From the NCBI RefSeq assembly GCF_041505935.1, contig NZ_CP140110.1: 64,000 nt of DNA, one strand, 5' to 3'. The position numbers and the translations under genes were made by a program. The notes beneath the pieces are model-generated. The model worked only from the letters and a program-made list of their open reading frames with translations. It was not told the origin of the DNA and did no database searches. Numbering within the stretch: the first letter of the stretch is position 1; every line of letters begins with the position of its first letter. Positions 43,118-51,458 of the stretch are shown piece after piece. This DNA is from Fervidobacterium_A thailandense (GTDB lineage Bacteria > Thermotogota > Thermotogae > Thermotogales > Fervidobacteriaceae).

Positions 43118-44401
43118 TCAGATTATACCCAGTTTCTCGGCCTCGTTACGCAGATACTCTCTGAAATCGGGATGCGCAATTTCAATCAATGCAAGTGCAC
43201 GTTTTCTCACCGAAAGTCCCCGTAAGTGTGCAACACCCCATTCGGTGACCACGTAATCGACATCCTGACGCGGAACCGTTATTGGAGAACCGGCTGGTAA
43301 CGTGGGGACGATGGTTGATACAGTCCCCTCTTTCGCAGTGGACCGAAGCGCGATGATACCTTTTCCTCCCTTACTTTTTACAGCACCTCGATGCGTATCA
43401 AGTTGTCCTCCGGTACCACTGTAATGGCTTGTACCGATGGCTTCCGAGCAAACGTTTCCGGTTAAATCCACCATCAGTGCCGTGTTTATACTCACCATCT
43501 TCTCGTTTTGCGCGACCACATAGGGATCGTTCACGTACCGTCCTCGCAAGAAGAGAACCGCCGGGTTATCGTTCACGAAATCGTACATCCTCCTGGTTCC
43601 GTAAGCGAACGTACAGACGAATTTACCCTTCCAAAGTGTCTTCTTCATGTTCGTTATCGCACCGGCTTCGAAGAGGTCTATCATACTTTCGGTGAACATC
43701 TCCGTGTGAACACCAAGGTCCTTTTTTTCCTTCAAGAACTGGGCAACCGCGTTCGGGATTCCACCAATACCCAGCTGGATTGTAGAACCATCTTCTATAA
43801 GGTTCATAATGTTCTCGGCAATCTTTCTCTCAATTTCTTCGGGCTTGAGTAACTCAACTTCCGGTAGTGGATAATCAGTCTCGATTATGTAATCAACCTC
43901 CGTTATATGAACCTGCGTATCACCGTGCGTCCGCGGAACGTTGGGATTGACCTCAAGTACCACGATGTCCGCATTTTCCAACACGTCCTTTTCGTAAACC
44001 ACACTGGCTCCGAGCGTGAGAAATCCCTTCTCGTCCATTGGGGATGCTACACCCACGAAGATGTTTATCTTCGTCGTCTCAATAAGATTGGTCGCCGCCT
44101 GGTGGAGGTTGTTCGGAACGTAGAACGTGTTTTTCGAGTTCTTCCTGTTGAAAGGCCCGAAGAACCAGGAGTAATTGTAGAACCTTTCGCTGTACTCCGG
44201 ATTGGTGTAGTACTCGTAAGGTTCCGTGTTCAAACAGGTGAACACCTCAAGCTTTTGAACGTTTGCCTTGTGTAAATTCCTCTGGAATACTTTTGGTTCC
44301 ATTGGTGTCATACCGACAACAACGGTCCAACCATCCTGAAGAACAGACAGCACGTGTTCAACGTCAACTACCTTACGCCTATAAATCTCCTTAAAATCCA
44401 T
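43118..44401 (-). CDS. Acetyl-CoA hydrolase / 4-hydroxybutyrate-type CoA-transferase
   Basis: 427 residues of the family I CoA-transferase type (Cat1/AbfT-like). N-terminal domain has KLEVFTCLNTEPYEYY and VASPMDEKGFLTLGASV; C-terminal domain has IQLGIGGIPNAVAQFL, the catalytic-Glu region GVHTEMFTES, SEAIGTSHYSGTGGQ and DYVVTEWGVAHLRGLS. It moves CoA between acyl-CoA and a free carboxylate, or hydrolyses acyl-CoA. Its neighbours suggest it activates the acid released by the hydrolases (inference). It lies 29 bp from the hydrolase gene on one side and 26 bp from livK on the other. Confidence 0.88.
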   Translation of the reverse strand: MDFKEIYRRKVVDVEHVLSVLQDGWTVVVGMTPMEPKVFQRNLHKANVQKLEVFTCLNTEPYEYYTNPEYSERFYNYSWFFGPFNRKNSKNTFYVPNNLHQAATNLIETTKINIFVGVASPMDEKGFLTLGASVVYEKDVLENADIVVLEVNPNVPRTHGDTQVHITEVDYIIETDYPLPEVELLKPEEIERKIAENIMNLIEDGSTIQLGIGGIPNAVAQFLKEKKDLGVHTEMFTESMIDLFEAGAITNMKKTLWKGKFVCTFAYGTRRMYDFVNDNPAVLFLRGRYVNDPYVVAQNEKMVSINTALMVDLTGNVCSEAIGTSHYSGTGGQLDTHRGAVKSKGGKGIIALRSTAKEGTVSTIVPTLPAGSPITVPRQDVDYVVTEWGVAHLRGLSVRKRALALIEIAHPDFREYLRNEAEKLGII

Positions 44402-44430
44402 CCGATCCCCTCCACATAAACCAAAACACT

Positions 44431-45246
44431 TCAGACGACGTGCTTAAAGATGAAACCGACAAGGAGTGTTTTCAGAACCTCCGGCTTTTCGTATATCAGC
44501 ACATGTCCAGCATCCGGAACGATAACAAACTCACTTCCTACGATTTGATCCGAAATTATCTTCGAAAACTTCGGGGGCTTCAGGATATCTTTTTCCCCAC
44601 AAATCACAAGAGTTGGGCACTTGATTTTATGGAGTTCTGGAGTCAGTTTCAGGTCCGTCAGGAACGTTTCGTACAGTTGCACTTGACCGTAGAAATAGTC
44701 CTGCAATACATTCTTGAAAAGTTCGGCGCGTTTCTTCACCGTATCAAATTCCCTTGCAAGGTACTCAGAACTGTACAGTGTAGGAACCACACCCCAGTAG
44801 AACTTTTCGGGTTCGCCATCGAGTGCCAGGGTCCTCCAACTTTCGATGAACGACATCATCAACCTGTCAAGCTCGCTCGCCGAATCTATTACACATAACG
44901 TCTTCACCATTTCCGGGTAGTCTATGGCAAAGCGTAAGGCCACCTCCCCACCATACGAAGTTCCAACCAGATGTACACACTCGATTCCGAGTTGCTCCAT
45001 CAACACCCTCGCTTCAGCCGCATGTTCTTTGAACGTGTACGGTCCAGCCGGCTTATCGGAGAGTAGTTGACCTTTGAAATCGTGAAGTAGGATTTTGAAA
45101 CCCATATGCTCGAAAACTGGTACGTACTGAGCCCAACTTCCTACGGAAGCTATCACTCCGTTGAAAAACGCGACCACTTCTTTCGAATTGGGATTCCCAC
45201 GTAGCTCGTAAAATATCCGTACTCCATTTACACTTACATGCGGCAT
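44431..45246 (-). CDS. Alpha/beta hydrolase, stand-alone
   Basis: 271 residues. Nucleophile elbow VGTSYGGEV (Ser about 97), acid in CGEKD and His in DAGHV; the oxyanion strand reads AFFNGV rather than the common HG. No signal peptide, so cytoplasmic. ATG 45246 is preferred over TTG 45264. It is a second hydrolase in the same operon as the LivM-fused one; the sequences are not close copies, so different bonds or steps are likely. Confidence 0.85.
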   Translation of the reverse strand: MPHVSVNGVRIFYELRGNPNSKEVVAFFNGVIASVGSWAQYVPVFEHMGFKILLHDFKGQLLSDKPAGPYTFKEHAAEARVLMEQLGIECVHLVGTSYGGEVALRFAIDYPEMVKTLCVIDSASELDRLMMSFIESWRTLALDGEPEKFYWGVVPTLYSSEYLAREFDTVKKRAELFKNVLQDYFYGQVQLYETFLTDLKLTPELHKIKCPTLVICGEKDILKPPKFSKIISDQIVGSEFVIVPDAGHVLIYEKPEVLKTLLVGFIFKHVV

Positions 45247-45260
45247 ACCACCAACTCCGA

Positions 45261-46457
45261 TCAACTGTGCACGTCCTCAAGACCTTTGCAGATGTACACA
45301 AACAACTCCTCGAGAAAATTCTCCAACTCTCCGTTATCCTGTTCATCTATGACACCCGAGAGTAGGAAACGTTCACCGATGAAATGTCCGTAGCTCATGA
45401 GCATCAGTGCAAGGTAAGAGACCAGACGTTCCCGGTTTAATTCCGAAACCTTCGGCTTCAACTTCCCTTCCTCGATTGCCCTACTCAAAGCGACCGTGTA
45501 AGGATGGTATATGGAACCGTAGTACTCCCTGGCGATTGCAACATCGATCGACTGACTCTCGCGGACAATCTTGTACATGTTAAAGTGCATTTTGAAGAAC
45601 TTTACGAACGCGTACAGACCGGCTATTTCCTGGACCAACCTCGGACAGTCCCTGCACTTCTCAACGGCTAGCTTCACGTTGTACCTCAAACCCTTGCTTA
45701 TCCACCGAACCAGTTCGTGGAGTACCTCCAGCTTGTTCTTGAAATAAAGGTAAAACGTGCCAACGGCCATACCGCACGCTCGGACAATATCGTAGACCTG
45801 TGTTTTATCGTACCCGTAGGTCCCAAATAGCGTCTCGGCGTTTGCAAGGATTTGCTCACGTCTTTCGTCTATCTCGATTACGTGCCTTTCCGGAGAAAAA
45901 TCGAATGCTTTTTGCGGTACGTCTTCCACACATCCATCAACAGGACCGCTCATTACGAACCTTACGAACTCCTCGTTGTTGATCTCAGCCTCAACAAGAT
46001 CCGAAAAAGCCGCAACGAATCTGAGAGGTGACCAGAAGTAAAAGTGTCCAACACTCGTGAGTCCGAACCGTTTTGACACTTTTCTGAGTATCGACTCGAA
46101 TTCGTTCCGAATCCACTCGAAAAAGTACTCGTTCAGGTGCACAACCTTGACCAGCTTAGCGTTGTTCCTGCAAAACTCCAGAAAACTGACCCCGCTCTTA
46201 CTCAACGTATCTCCAACGATGCTTGCCTCCAGTTGCTGGAAGAACTCCTCCACAATTTCCCTGAAGAGCTCCTCCTTGTTTATGTAGTACTGGTAGAACG
46301 CCCCAGCACTCAGCTCAGCCTTTTTAGTAATCTGGCTTATGGACACACTCGAGAAATTCGAGTTACTGAAAAGTTCAACAGCGGCCAACTTAATCCTATT
46401 CTTTGTCTCTATTCCATCCACACGTCGTGGAACTCTTCTCCTGGCCCTGCTTTCCAA
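45261..46457 (-). CDS. Tandem TetR-type regulator (two DNA-binding domains in one chain)
   Basis: 398 residues containing two TetR-type N-terminal domains: about 16-68 (NRIKLAAVELFSNSNFSSVSISQITKKAELSAGAFYQYYINKEEL region) and about 198-248 (REQILANAETLFGTYGYDK...MAVGTFYLYFKNKLEVL region). Each is followed by helical ligand-domain sequence (about 70-190 and 250-398). Ordinary TetR proteins are about 200 residues with one domain. It is the second gene of the operon and the likely regulator. Start TTG 46457 after SD GGGAGG is the best available but not certain. Confidence 0.85.
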   Translation of the reverse strand: MESRARRRVPRRVDGIETKNRIKLAAVELFSNSNFSSVSISQITKKAELSAGAFYQYYINKEELFREIVEEFFQQLEASIVGDTLSKSGVSFLEFCRNNAKLVKVVHLNEYFFEWIRNEFESILRKVSKRFGLTSVGHFYFWSPLRFVAAFSDLVEAEINNEEFVRFVMSGPVDGCVEDVPQKAFDFSPERHVIEIDERREQILANAETLFGTYGYDKTQVYDIVRACGMAVGTFYLYFKNKLEVLHELVRWISKGLRYNVKLAVEKCRDCPRLVQEIAGLYAFVKFFKMHFNMYKIVRESQSIDVAIAREYYGSIYHPYTVALSRAIEEGKLKPKVSELNRERLVSYLALMLMSYGHFIGERFLLSGVIDEQDNGELENFLEELFVYICKGLEDVHS

Positions 46458-46481
46458 ATTTCCTCATCCTCCCAATCGACA

Positions 46482-47468
46482 TTAGATGATTCTGAACGCC
46501 GTCGCAACTTGCTGGAAACCAACCCCGGAAGTTAAGAATATCAGGACTTTTCCTTTAATCTTCTCTATCTTTCCCTCGTCGAACGCGTCGTCGTAGGCCA
46601 TGTAAACGCACGCCGAACCCGTGTAACCGTACTTGTGCATGACCATGTGCGTTTTTTCAAGAGGAAGTCCGAGTGTTTCCATAACCTTTTCAATCGTCTT
46701 CTTGCGAACCTGGGTGAAGAGGATCATACCTATGTCATCCTTGGTCAGATTATACTTATCCAACAACTTATTAATCAGCAACGGCCATCCTTCTTCGTTC
46801 ACGGTAGCCGGATACGCGGCCCTGAGGTCGAGCTTGTGCAATCCCCTCTCAAATCCCTGAAGGTTCATCGTACCGGCTCCCATGTAGATACCCCAGTTCT
46901 GCCACCAGCTACCATCCGCCCTCGCAACACTTCCGATGTATCCTGGCTCATCCGATGCCGTCAGTATGAGTGCTCCGGCACCATCACTGAACAGCGCTTC
47001 CCAGGAATACTTCCAGCTCAAGAACTTCGTCATCGCGTAGGTACCTATCACCAGTACATTCCTGTAATCTCCAAGAGCTATGTACCTGGCCGCTATATCA
47101 ACCAACAGAGCCCCGTTCGCACAAGAAGCATTCACGTTGAACGCCATAGCTTCAGCCTTGTGTGCACCAATAAGGTATTGAACACGCGCAGCATCCGGGG
47201 GCGAAATACTCTCGGGCGTATCGGTACCCACGATGACCAAGTCGATTTCCTCGGGTTTCATCCCTATTCGTTCAAGCGCCTTTTTCGCCGCCTCGGCCGC
47301 CATGTACGTTGGTGTTTCCCAATCCTCTGAAACGTGTCTGTGGTTGATACCGATCGTTTCGGAAAAGTACGGGTCGATGGTGAACATCGTAAGTTTCTCA
47401 AACTCCGCGTTCGTCATAATCCTCTGTGGAACGTACATACCCGAAGAGATGATCTTTGCGTACTTCAT
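46482..47468 (-). CDS. KASIII/FabH-like thiolase-fold enzyme lacking catalytic His and Asn
   Basis: 328 residues aligned by eye to 3-oxoacyl-ACP synthase III. The nucleophile Cys is present (NASCANG, Cys116), as are FSDGAGALIL and the C-terminal glycine loop (TSGVGFQQVA). Where FabH has PHQANxRI this protein has FTQVRKKT (His replaced by Thr252), and where it has YGNTSAAS it has YGYTGSAC (Asn replaced by Tyr282). It may therefore be an acyltransferase, hydrolase or ligand-binding relative, not a decarboxylating condensing enzyme. ATG 47468 has SD GGGAGGCGA. First gene of the nine-gene operon. Confidence 0.85.
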   Translation of the reverse strand: MKYAKIISSGMYVPQRIMTNAEFEKLTMFTIDPYFSETIGINHRHVSEDWETPTYMAAEAAKKALERIGMKPEEIDLVIVGTDTPESISPPDAARVQYLIGAHKAEAMAFNVNASCANGALLVDIAARYIALGDYRNVLVIGTYAMTKFLSWKYSWEALFSDGAGALILTASDEPGYIGSVARADGSWWQNWGIYMGAGTMNLQGFERGLHKLDLRAAYPATVNEEGWPLLINKLLDKYNLTKDDIGMILFTQVRKKTIEKVMETLGLPLEKTHMVMHKYGYTGSACVYMAYDDAFDEGKIEKIKGKVLIFLTSGVGFQQVATAFRII

Positions 47469-47510
47469 TCTCAAATCGCCTCCCAAACCGTTCATGTGAA
47501 AACCAAAACT

Positions 47511-47552
47511 TGAATCACCTTTCAGATTACACCTGAATCACCTTTCAGATTA
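47511..47552. repeat. Tandem 19-bp direct repeats, candidate operator
   Basis: TGAATCACCTTTCAGATTA occurs at 47511-47529 and again at 47534-47552, 23 bp apart. The second copy overlaps the minus-strand -10 box and the first covers the start region of the KASIII operon transcript. Position and repetition suggest a binding site for the operon's tandem TetR regulator. Confidence 0.7.
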
Positions 47553-47579
47553 TAGCACGTCGACCTATAACTTTTGAAA
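47549..47579 (-). promoter_or_regulatory. Promoter of the KASIII-TetR-hydrolase-Liv operon
   Basis: Minus strand: TGC-TATAAT (hexamer 47549-47554, extended -10) with a poor -35 (TTCAAA, 47574-47579, 19-bp spacer). It lies about 80 bp upstream of the KASIII ATG and overlaps the tandem repeats. Confidence 0.65.
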
Positions 47580-47701
47580 TTTCCGCGACGGTTTGAATTC
47601 TCCAATGGATAGTAGTTACAGCTGGAATTTTCCGTTTTTCGAGTCCCATCAAGAATTTTCTCCGATTTACTGTGGTTTTACAGTGGAAGGATAGAAAAAA
47701 G

Positions 47702-47722
47702 CGGTGCCCCGGAGGGGCACCG
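47702..47722 (-). terminator. Terminator of the DUF4438 gene
   Basis: 9-bp perfect stem CGGTGCCCC-GGA-GGGGCACCG; on the minus strand it is followed by GCTTTTTTC. Confidence 0.85.
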
Positions 47723-47741
47723 TAACGTCCAAGATAGATGC

Positions 47742-48593
47742 TCAGATACCAAGGTAGTTCTTAATATTGCTATTTTCATCGATCCTCGGTACTATCTTCC
47801 CCTCAACACTCGACATTATCACAACCATCCCAGGTCCGTGGCCAGTTTTATAACAGTTAGAGTGCACTACAACACCAATTGACATCGCACCGACTTTGTA
47901 ACCTCCCGCACCGTGCGAGTTGTAATGGTCCTTTATGGCCACCAAATCCCCAATGCGAACCTTATCCAGCCCGTATTTCCTGATCTCGTCCATATCCATC
48001 GTGTTCATATCATAGTCGGTTCCGGCCGGATTTGAAGCACCGATACCGGAACCTGTCAGATGCGCCGGAACGATTGCGGCTACCGGAACTTCAAGTTTGC
48101 CGTTGTGTTCCACGATCGGTATCTTCTCGAAAAGTTCCGGATCAATGTTCATCAACCTCACATCGGGATAGTCGAGCAACTCCAAACCTTGCCCCCAGGC
48201 TTTGATTTGGATCTTATCCCCGATCGCCAGTTTGTCTTTTTCCGGCATCCAAATAAGAACGTGATCGATACCACCATGTTTACCGATAACGTAACCTCTC
48301 ATCCCCTTACCATCTCCGGAAATCACAACCGCCTCGTTACCGATGCACGCAAGCGCCATGCACGTGGGATTCAAGTCTTTATTGGAGTTCTTCGCACTAA
48401 TATCCGGTTCAATGTGGTCTCCGTGCATCGAAAATGCGTTATCACCAAGCCCAAAGTTGTAAGTGATTCCCCCAACTCCCGGCACGTAGTAGACTTTACC
48501 ATAGCTGTCGACCACAGGCATCCTTGTTACCGGATGAGCAACTTCGACGAGTATCGAAAGCTTAACAACTAGATCCTTGTTCGTCCTGAGCAT
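47742..48593 (-). CDS. DUF4438-like protein
   Basis: 283 residues, mostly beta strands, with conserved polar clusters (DNAFSMHGDHIEPD, NPTCMALACIGNEAVVISGDGKG, PAHLTGSGIGAS, DHYNSHGAGGYKVGAMSIGVVVHSN). It resembles the DUF4438 family of Thermotogales, some of which have crystal structures but no assigned reaction. The His/Asp-rich loops could bind metal. ATG 48593 has SD GGGGAGG; it has its own terminator and is separate from the operon downstream. Confidence 0.6.
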   Translation of the reverse strand: MLRTNKDLVVKLSILVEVAHPVTRMPVVDSYGKVYYVPGVGGITYNFGLGDNAFSMHGDHIEPDISAKNSNKDLNPTCMALACIGNEAVVISGDGKGMRGYVIGKHGGIDHVLIWMPEKDKLAIGDKIQIKAWGQGLELLDYPDVRLMNIDPELFEKIPIVEHNGKLEVPVAAIVPAHLTGSGIGASNPAGTDYDMNTMDMDEIRKYGLDKVRIGDLVAIKDHYNSHGAGGYKVGAMSIGVVVHSNCYKTGHGPGMVVIMSSVEGKIVPRIDENSNIKNYLGI

Positions 48594-48671
48594 CACCAAC
48601 AGCCTCCCCACTTTTGTTAGTAAACCGAATCTATTTTAACATTGATTATCGCACCGTTGAAGGCATTTAGG

Positions 48672-48680
48672 TGGTATAAT
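48672..48680 (+). promoter_or_regulatory. Extended -10 element upstream of 48694
   Basis: TGG-TATAAT (hexamer 48675-48680) without a good -35. It lies only 13 bp before the first ATG of the next gene, implying a very short leader or a downstream start. Confidence 0.6.
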
Positions 48681-48693
48681 CGTATTTGAACTG

Positions 48694-49317
48694 ATGCGAG
48701 AGTGGTTGTTAGGCGTGCGAGCGCGTTTTTTCTTCTTTTCTGCTTTGGTTTGTCTGCTTTTCCTACAAAGCATTTTTGCACACGTGCCGTACTTTGAAAG
48801 TCACGTCATCTCGAACATCTCGGTATCACAGGTCCACTACTTCGAAATTCAGCAGCCGGGCGTGCGGGAGATAAAGATCATCTCGCGCGGAGAACCACTT
48901 TACCTTATGTTCGCCGTTCCACGCATCGAAAGACTGAAAAACTACAGACCGACATTCGAGTTAATAGACCCAAATGGCAACGTTGTCGAACACTTCAGTA
49001 CGGCATCTATTGAACCACGTCTATACCACGAGGAGTTTGGTGATACTTACGAGTGGATTTACTACGAAAAGGAATTTCCCACTCAACCTGGCACATACGT
49101 TCTAAAAGTTACTTCTAATGGTCCTGGCAAATTCTGGATATCCGTGGGACGCGTTGAGAAATTCAGTATAATGGACATAATCGCATTACCGGTAACTGTG
49201 GCACGTGTTCGGATCTTCCACGAGGAATTCCCGATACTTTGGTGGGGATGGATAATCCTTACCCTGCTTGGGCTTGGGGTTTGGGGAATCGTCTCTCTTG
49301 TAAAAGGCGGAGGGTAA
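48694..49317 (+). CDS. Secreted/membrane protein with beta-sandwich domain
   Basis: 207 residues: signal sequence (FFFFSALVCLLFLQSIFA), an extracytoplasmic beta-rich domain (VHYFEIQQPGVREIKIISRGEPLYLMFAVP, FELIDPNGNVV, GTYVLKVTSNGPGKFWISVG), and a C-terminal membrane helix (ILWWGWIILTLLGLGVWGIV). No known family. ATG 48694 is about 7 nt from the predicted transcript start; GTG 48715 is an alternative. Confidence 0.65.
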   Translation: MREWLLGVRARFFFFSALVCLLFLQSIFAHVPYFESHVISNISVSQVHYFEIQQPGVREIKIISRGEPLYLMFAVPRIERLKNYRPTFELIDPNGNVVEHFSTASIEPRLYHEEFGDTYEWIYYEKEFPTQPGTYVLKVTSNGPGKFWISVGRVEKFSIMDIIALPVTVARVRIFHEEFPILWWGWIILTLLGLGVWGIVSLVKGGG

Positions 49318-49377
49318 AAAGGATTGCAAGAAAATGTGACTGAGGGAATGCTCCGAGTAAATCCCGAGGTGATTCAC

Positions 49378-50229
49378 ATGGGCATCTGCAAGTACTGTGG
49401 TAAACCTGCAGGACTTTTCAAGAGCAAGCACCGTGAATGCGAAAGTAAGCATAAGCTTACCTTTGAGCAGCTGGTACGTGTAACGTTGGATACTATCGCC
49501 AAAAGCACTTCGTCAAAAGAATTTGAGGAACTTGAGAAAGACATCAATCGCATCGCCCCCGGTGGTTATCTAACTGCTTCGGACATCAAGTCCGTGCTTA
49601 TAACCGCGTTCGAAAAGGCCGTAGATCATTTCCTGAACGATGGAGAACTCTCAGCTGAAGAACAAGAAAAGATCGAGCGGTTTGTGGACTTCTTTAAGCT
49701 CGACCAAAACAGTCTCAACAGAAATGATGCGTGGAACAAGTTAGTAAAAGGCGTGGTCCTGCGGGAGGTAATGGAGGGAAAAATACCACAGCGTCTTAAA
49801 GTTGAAGGTCAACTACCGTTCAACTTCCAGAAGAGTGAAAAGTTGATCTGGGTCTTTCCTAAGGTCGATTACTATCAGGATCGCACCGTCCGAGAATACA
49901 TCGGGGGAAGCAGTGGGGTCAGTTTTCGCGTTGCTAAGGGAGTGTATTTGAGAACCGGTGCTTTCAAGGCGACACCTATTGAAACAATCAAACGTGTACA
50001 TGTCGATAGCGGAATACTCGCCGTGACCACTAAGCACATTTATTTCCACGGTAAGTTCAAAAGCTTCAGAATACCATTCAAGAAAATTGTCGCGTTTGAA
50101 CCTTACAGCAACGGGATAGGAGTCCACAAAGATTCAGCGGCGGCCAAAAGGGAGATCTTTGCTACCGGTGACGGGTGGTTTACGTACAACTTACTCGTCA
50201 ACCTCGCTCAACTTTCCTCAGAGGATTAG
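49378..50229 (+). CDS. Zinc-ribbon protein with TerB-like and PH-like regions
   Basis: 283 residues. N-terminus has CKYCG and a later Cys/His pair (HRECESKH), a treble-clef-like zinc site. The middle is helical with an acidic stretch (LNDGELSAEEQEKIERFVDFF), resembling TerB-type domains. The C-terminal part (about 160-280) is beta-rich and resembles bacterial PH-like domains (GVYLRTGAFKATPIETIKRVH ... GILAVTTKHIYFHG ... FRIPFKKIVAFEPYSNGIGVH). ATG 49378 has SD GAGGTGA at ideal spacing. Function unknown. Confidence 0.65.
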   Translation: MGICKYCGKPAGLFKSKHRECESKHKLTFEQLVRVTLDTIAKSTSSKEFEELEKDINRIAPGGYLTASDIKSVLITAFEKAVDHFLNDGELSAEEQEKIERFVDFFKLDQNSLNRNDAWNKLVKGVVLREVMEGKIPQRLKVEGQLPFNFQKSEKLIWVFPKVDYYQDRTVREYIGGSSGVSFRVAKGVYLRTGAFKATPIETIKRVHVDSGILAVTTKHIYFHGKFKSFRIPFKKIVAFEPYSNGIGVHKDSAAAKREIFATGDGWFTYNLLVNLAQLSSED

Positions 50230-50257
50230 TGTTTAAACAGAAAGGAGGAAAAGAACT

Positions 50258-50677
50258 ATGAGAAAAGCACTAACTGTTGTGGTACTATCTATTTTGTTCA
50301 TCAACCTCCTCCAGGTAGAAGCGTTTGGGGCAAAGAAAAAACAGGTCACAAGCATTTCGGCCATTTACGAAATCGACAGCTGGGTCGGAACGACATTCGA
50401 GCTCTTCCTCAAAGAGTACAAGCTGAAAGCGCCAAAGAAAGTCAATCTCACCTTCGCGAATACCCTGTCGGAGTTCTACGCACTGGCTAAAGTTGAGGCC
50501 GACATCGGTGCGATCACCGTCGAAGGAACGATAATCGTATCCAGTGAGCGCTTAAATGAAAAGAATCGCGTCGCACTCCTGAAGGAACTCATGAGAATCA
50601 CACTGATAGAAAACAAAAAAGGTAAGGACGCTGACAAGATAATCAACGAGTTTTTCAAAAAGCACAAGATTAAATAA
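50258..50677 (+). CDS. Small secreted protein of unknown function
   Basis: 139 residues with signal peptide (ALTVVVLSILFINLLQVEAFG) and a lysine-rich mature part of mixed strands and helices. SD AAAGGAGGAAAA before ATG 50258. No family recognised. It shares a bidirectional terminator with the convergent gene fragment. Confidence 0.65.
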   Translation: MRKALTVVVLSILFINLLQVEAFGAKKKQVTSISAIYEIDSWVGTTFELFLKEYKLKAPKKVNLTFANTLSEFYALAKVEADIGAITVEGTIIVSSERLNEKNRVALLKELMRITLIENKKGKDADKIINEFFKKHKIK

Positions 50678-50726
50678 AAGTAGCGGAAAACCCGTGGCAA
50701 AACCTTCCCATTAACCGCAGTAAAAA

Positions 50727-50760
50727 AACAATCCCCGCACTAAAAAGTGCGGGGATTGTT
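50727..50760. terminator. Bidirectional terminator
   Basis: 14-bp perfect stem (50727-50740 with 50747-50760), loop TAAAAA, flanked by an A-run on the left and a T-rich stretch on the right, between convergent reading frames. Confidence 0.8.
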
Positions 50761-50774
50761 TGAATTTGGCGGCC

Positions 50775-51458
50775 TCAGTTCTTAAGAATAACCATCACAC
50801 TTGTTTGCGAGGATTGGAGATCCTTGTAAACACTGTAAACCTTGAACTCGTGAACCGATTTTGAAGTATCGATTTGGATCGTGGCTTCTCCCTTAAGCAC
50901 TTCCATCGTTCTTGAACCGTAGATAACAACGAACTTCTCGGCCTTTATTACCGTCGATGGATCCGTGATTTTCAATATGACGTTAGCCCCATCAACTCTG
51001 TACTCAACAATTGGGGGCTTGGGTGAAGTTTCCAAAACTAACTCCGCTGCCTCGGACTTCTGACCAGACGTGTTACTCCAATAAGCTTTCACTTTGTAGA
51101 CCTTGTCGGGCTCGTTCTTCAACGAAAGTACCTCCGTCTTGTAGACGTTCCCGTCGACTTCGATATAACTCTCCCTGTAGTCTCTAACATCCGGCCGCAC
51201 GACAGTTATTATAATCGTCTCCGGTGTACGAGAAACGTTTACCTTCGGTGCTACCAACGGTGAGTGAGCGGTCACCGTAACCTCAACCGGTCTACTCTGG
51301 AACGTCCCGCTGATTGCGTACACACGATACATGTACATGGAACCATCGGCCTTCACGTTGTCCACGAAGCTGTTCTGCGTACCTCGGTAAACCTCCTGGC
51401 CACCTCTTTCCACCTTGAAAGTCACATTGTACTCGCACTTTAGGATAGAAAATTCCAC
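50775..51458 (-). pseudogene. Fibronectin/Ig-like repeat protein, N-terminus removed by IS
   Basis: 227 codons as read, of which the first six or seven come from the terminal repeat of the IS at 51438-52347. The native part holds three Fn3/Ig-like beta modules (YNVTFKVERGGQEVYRG; APKVNVSRTPETIIITVVRPD; VEYRVDGANVILKITDPS). No signal peptide remains. Sequence on the other side of the IS does not continue the frame (stops appear), so insertion was probably accompanied by loss of the 5' part. Confidence 0.7.

Noticed and set aside
46635..47330. Plus-strand ORF of 231 codons.
   Set aside because: Antisense to the KASIII-like gene; no start signal or domain.
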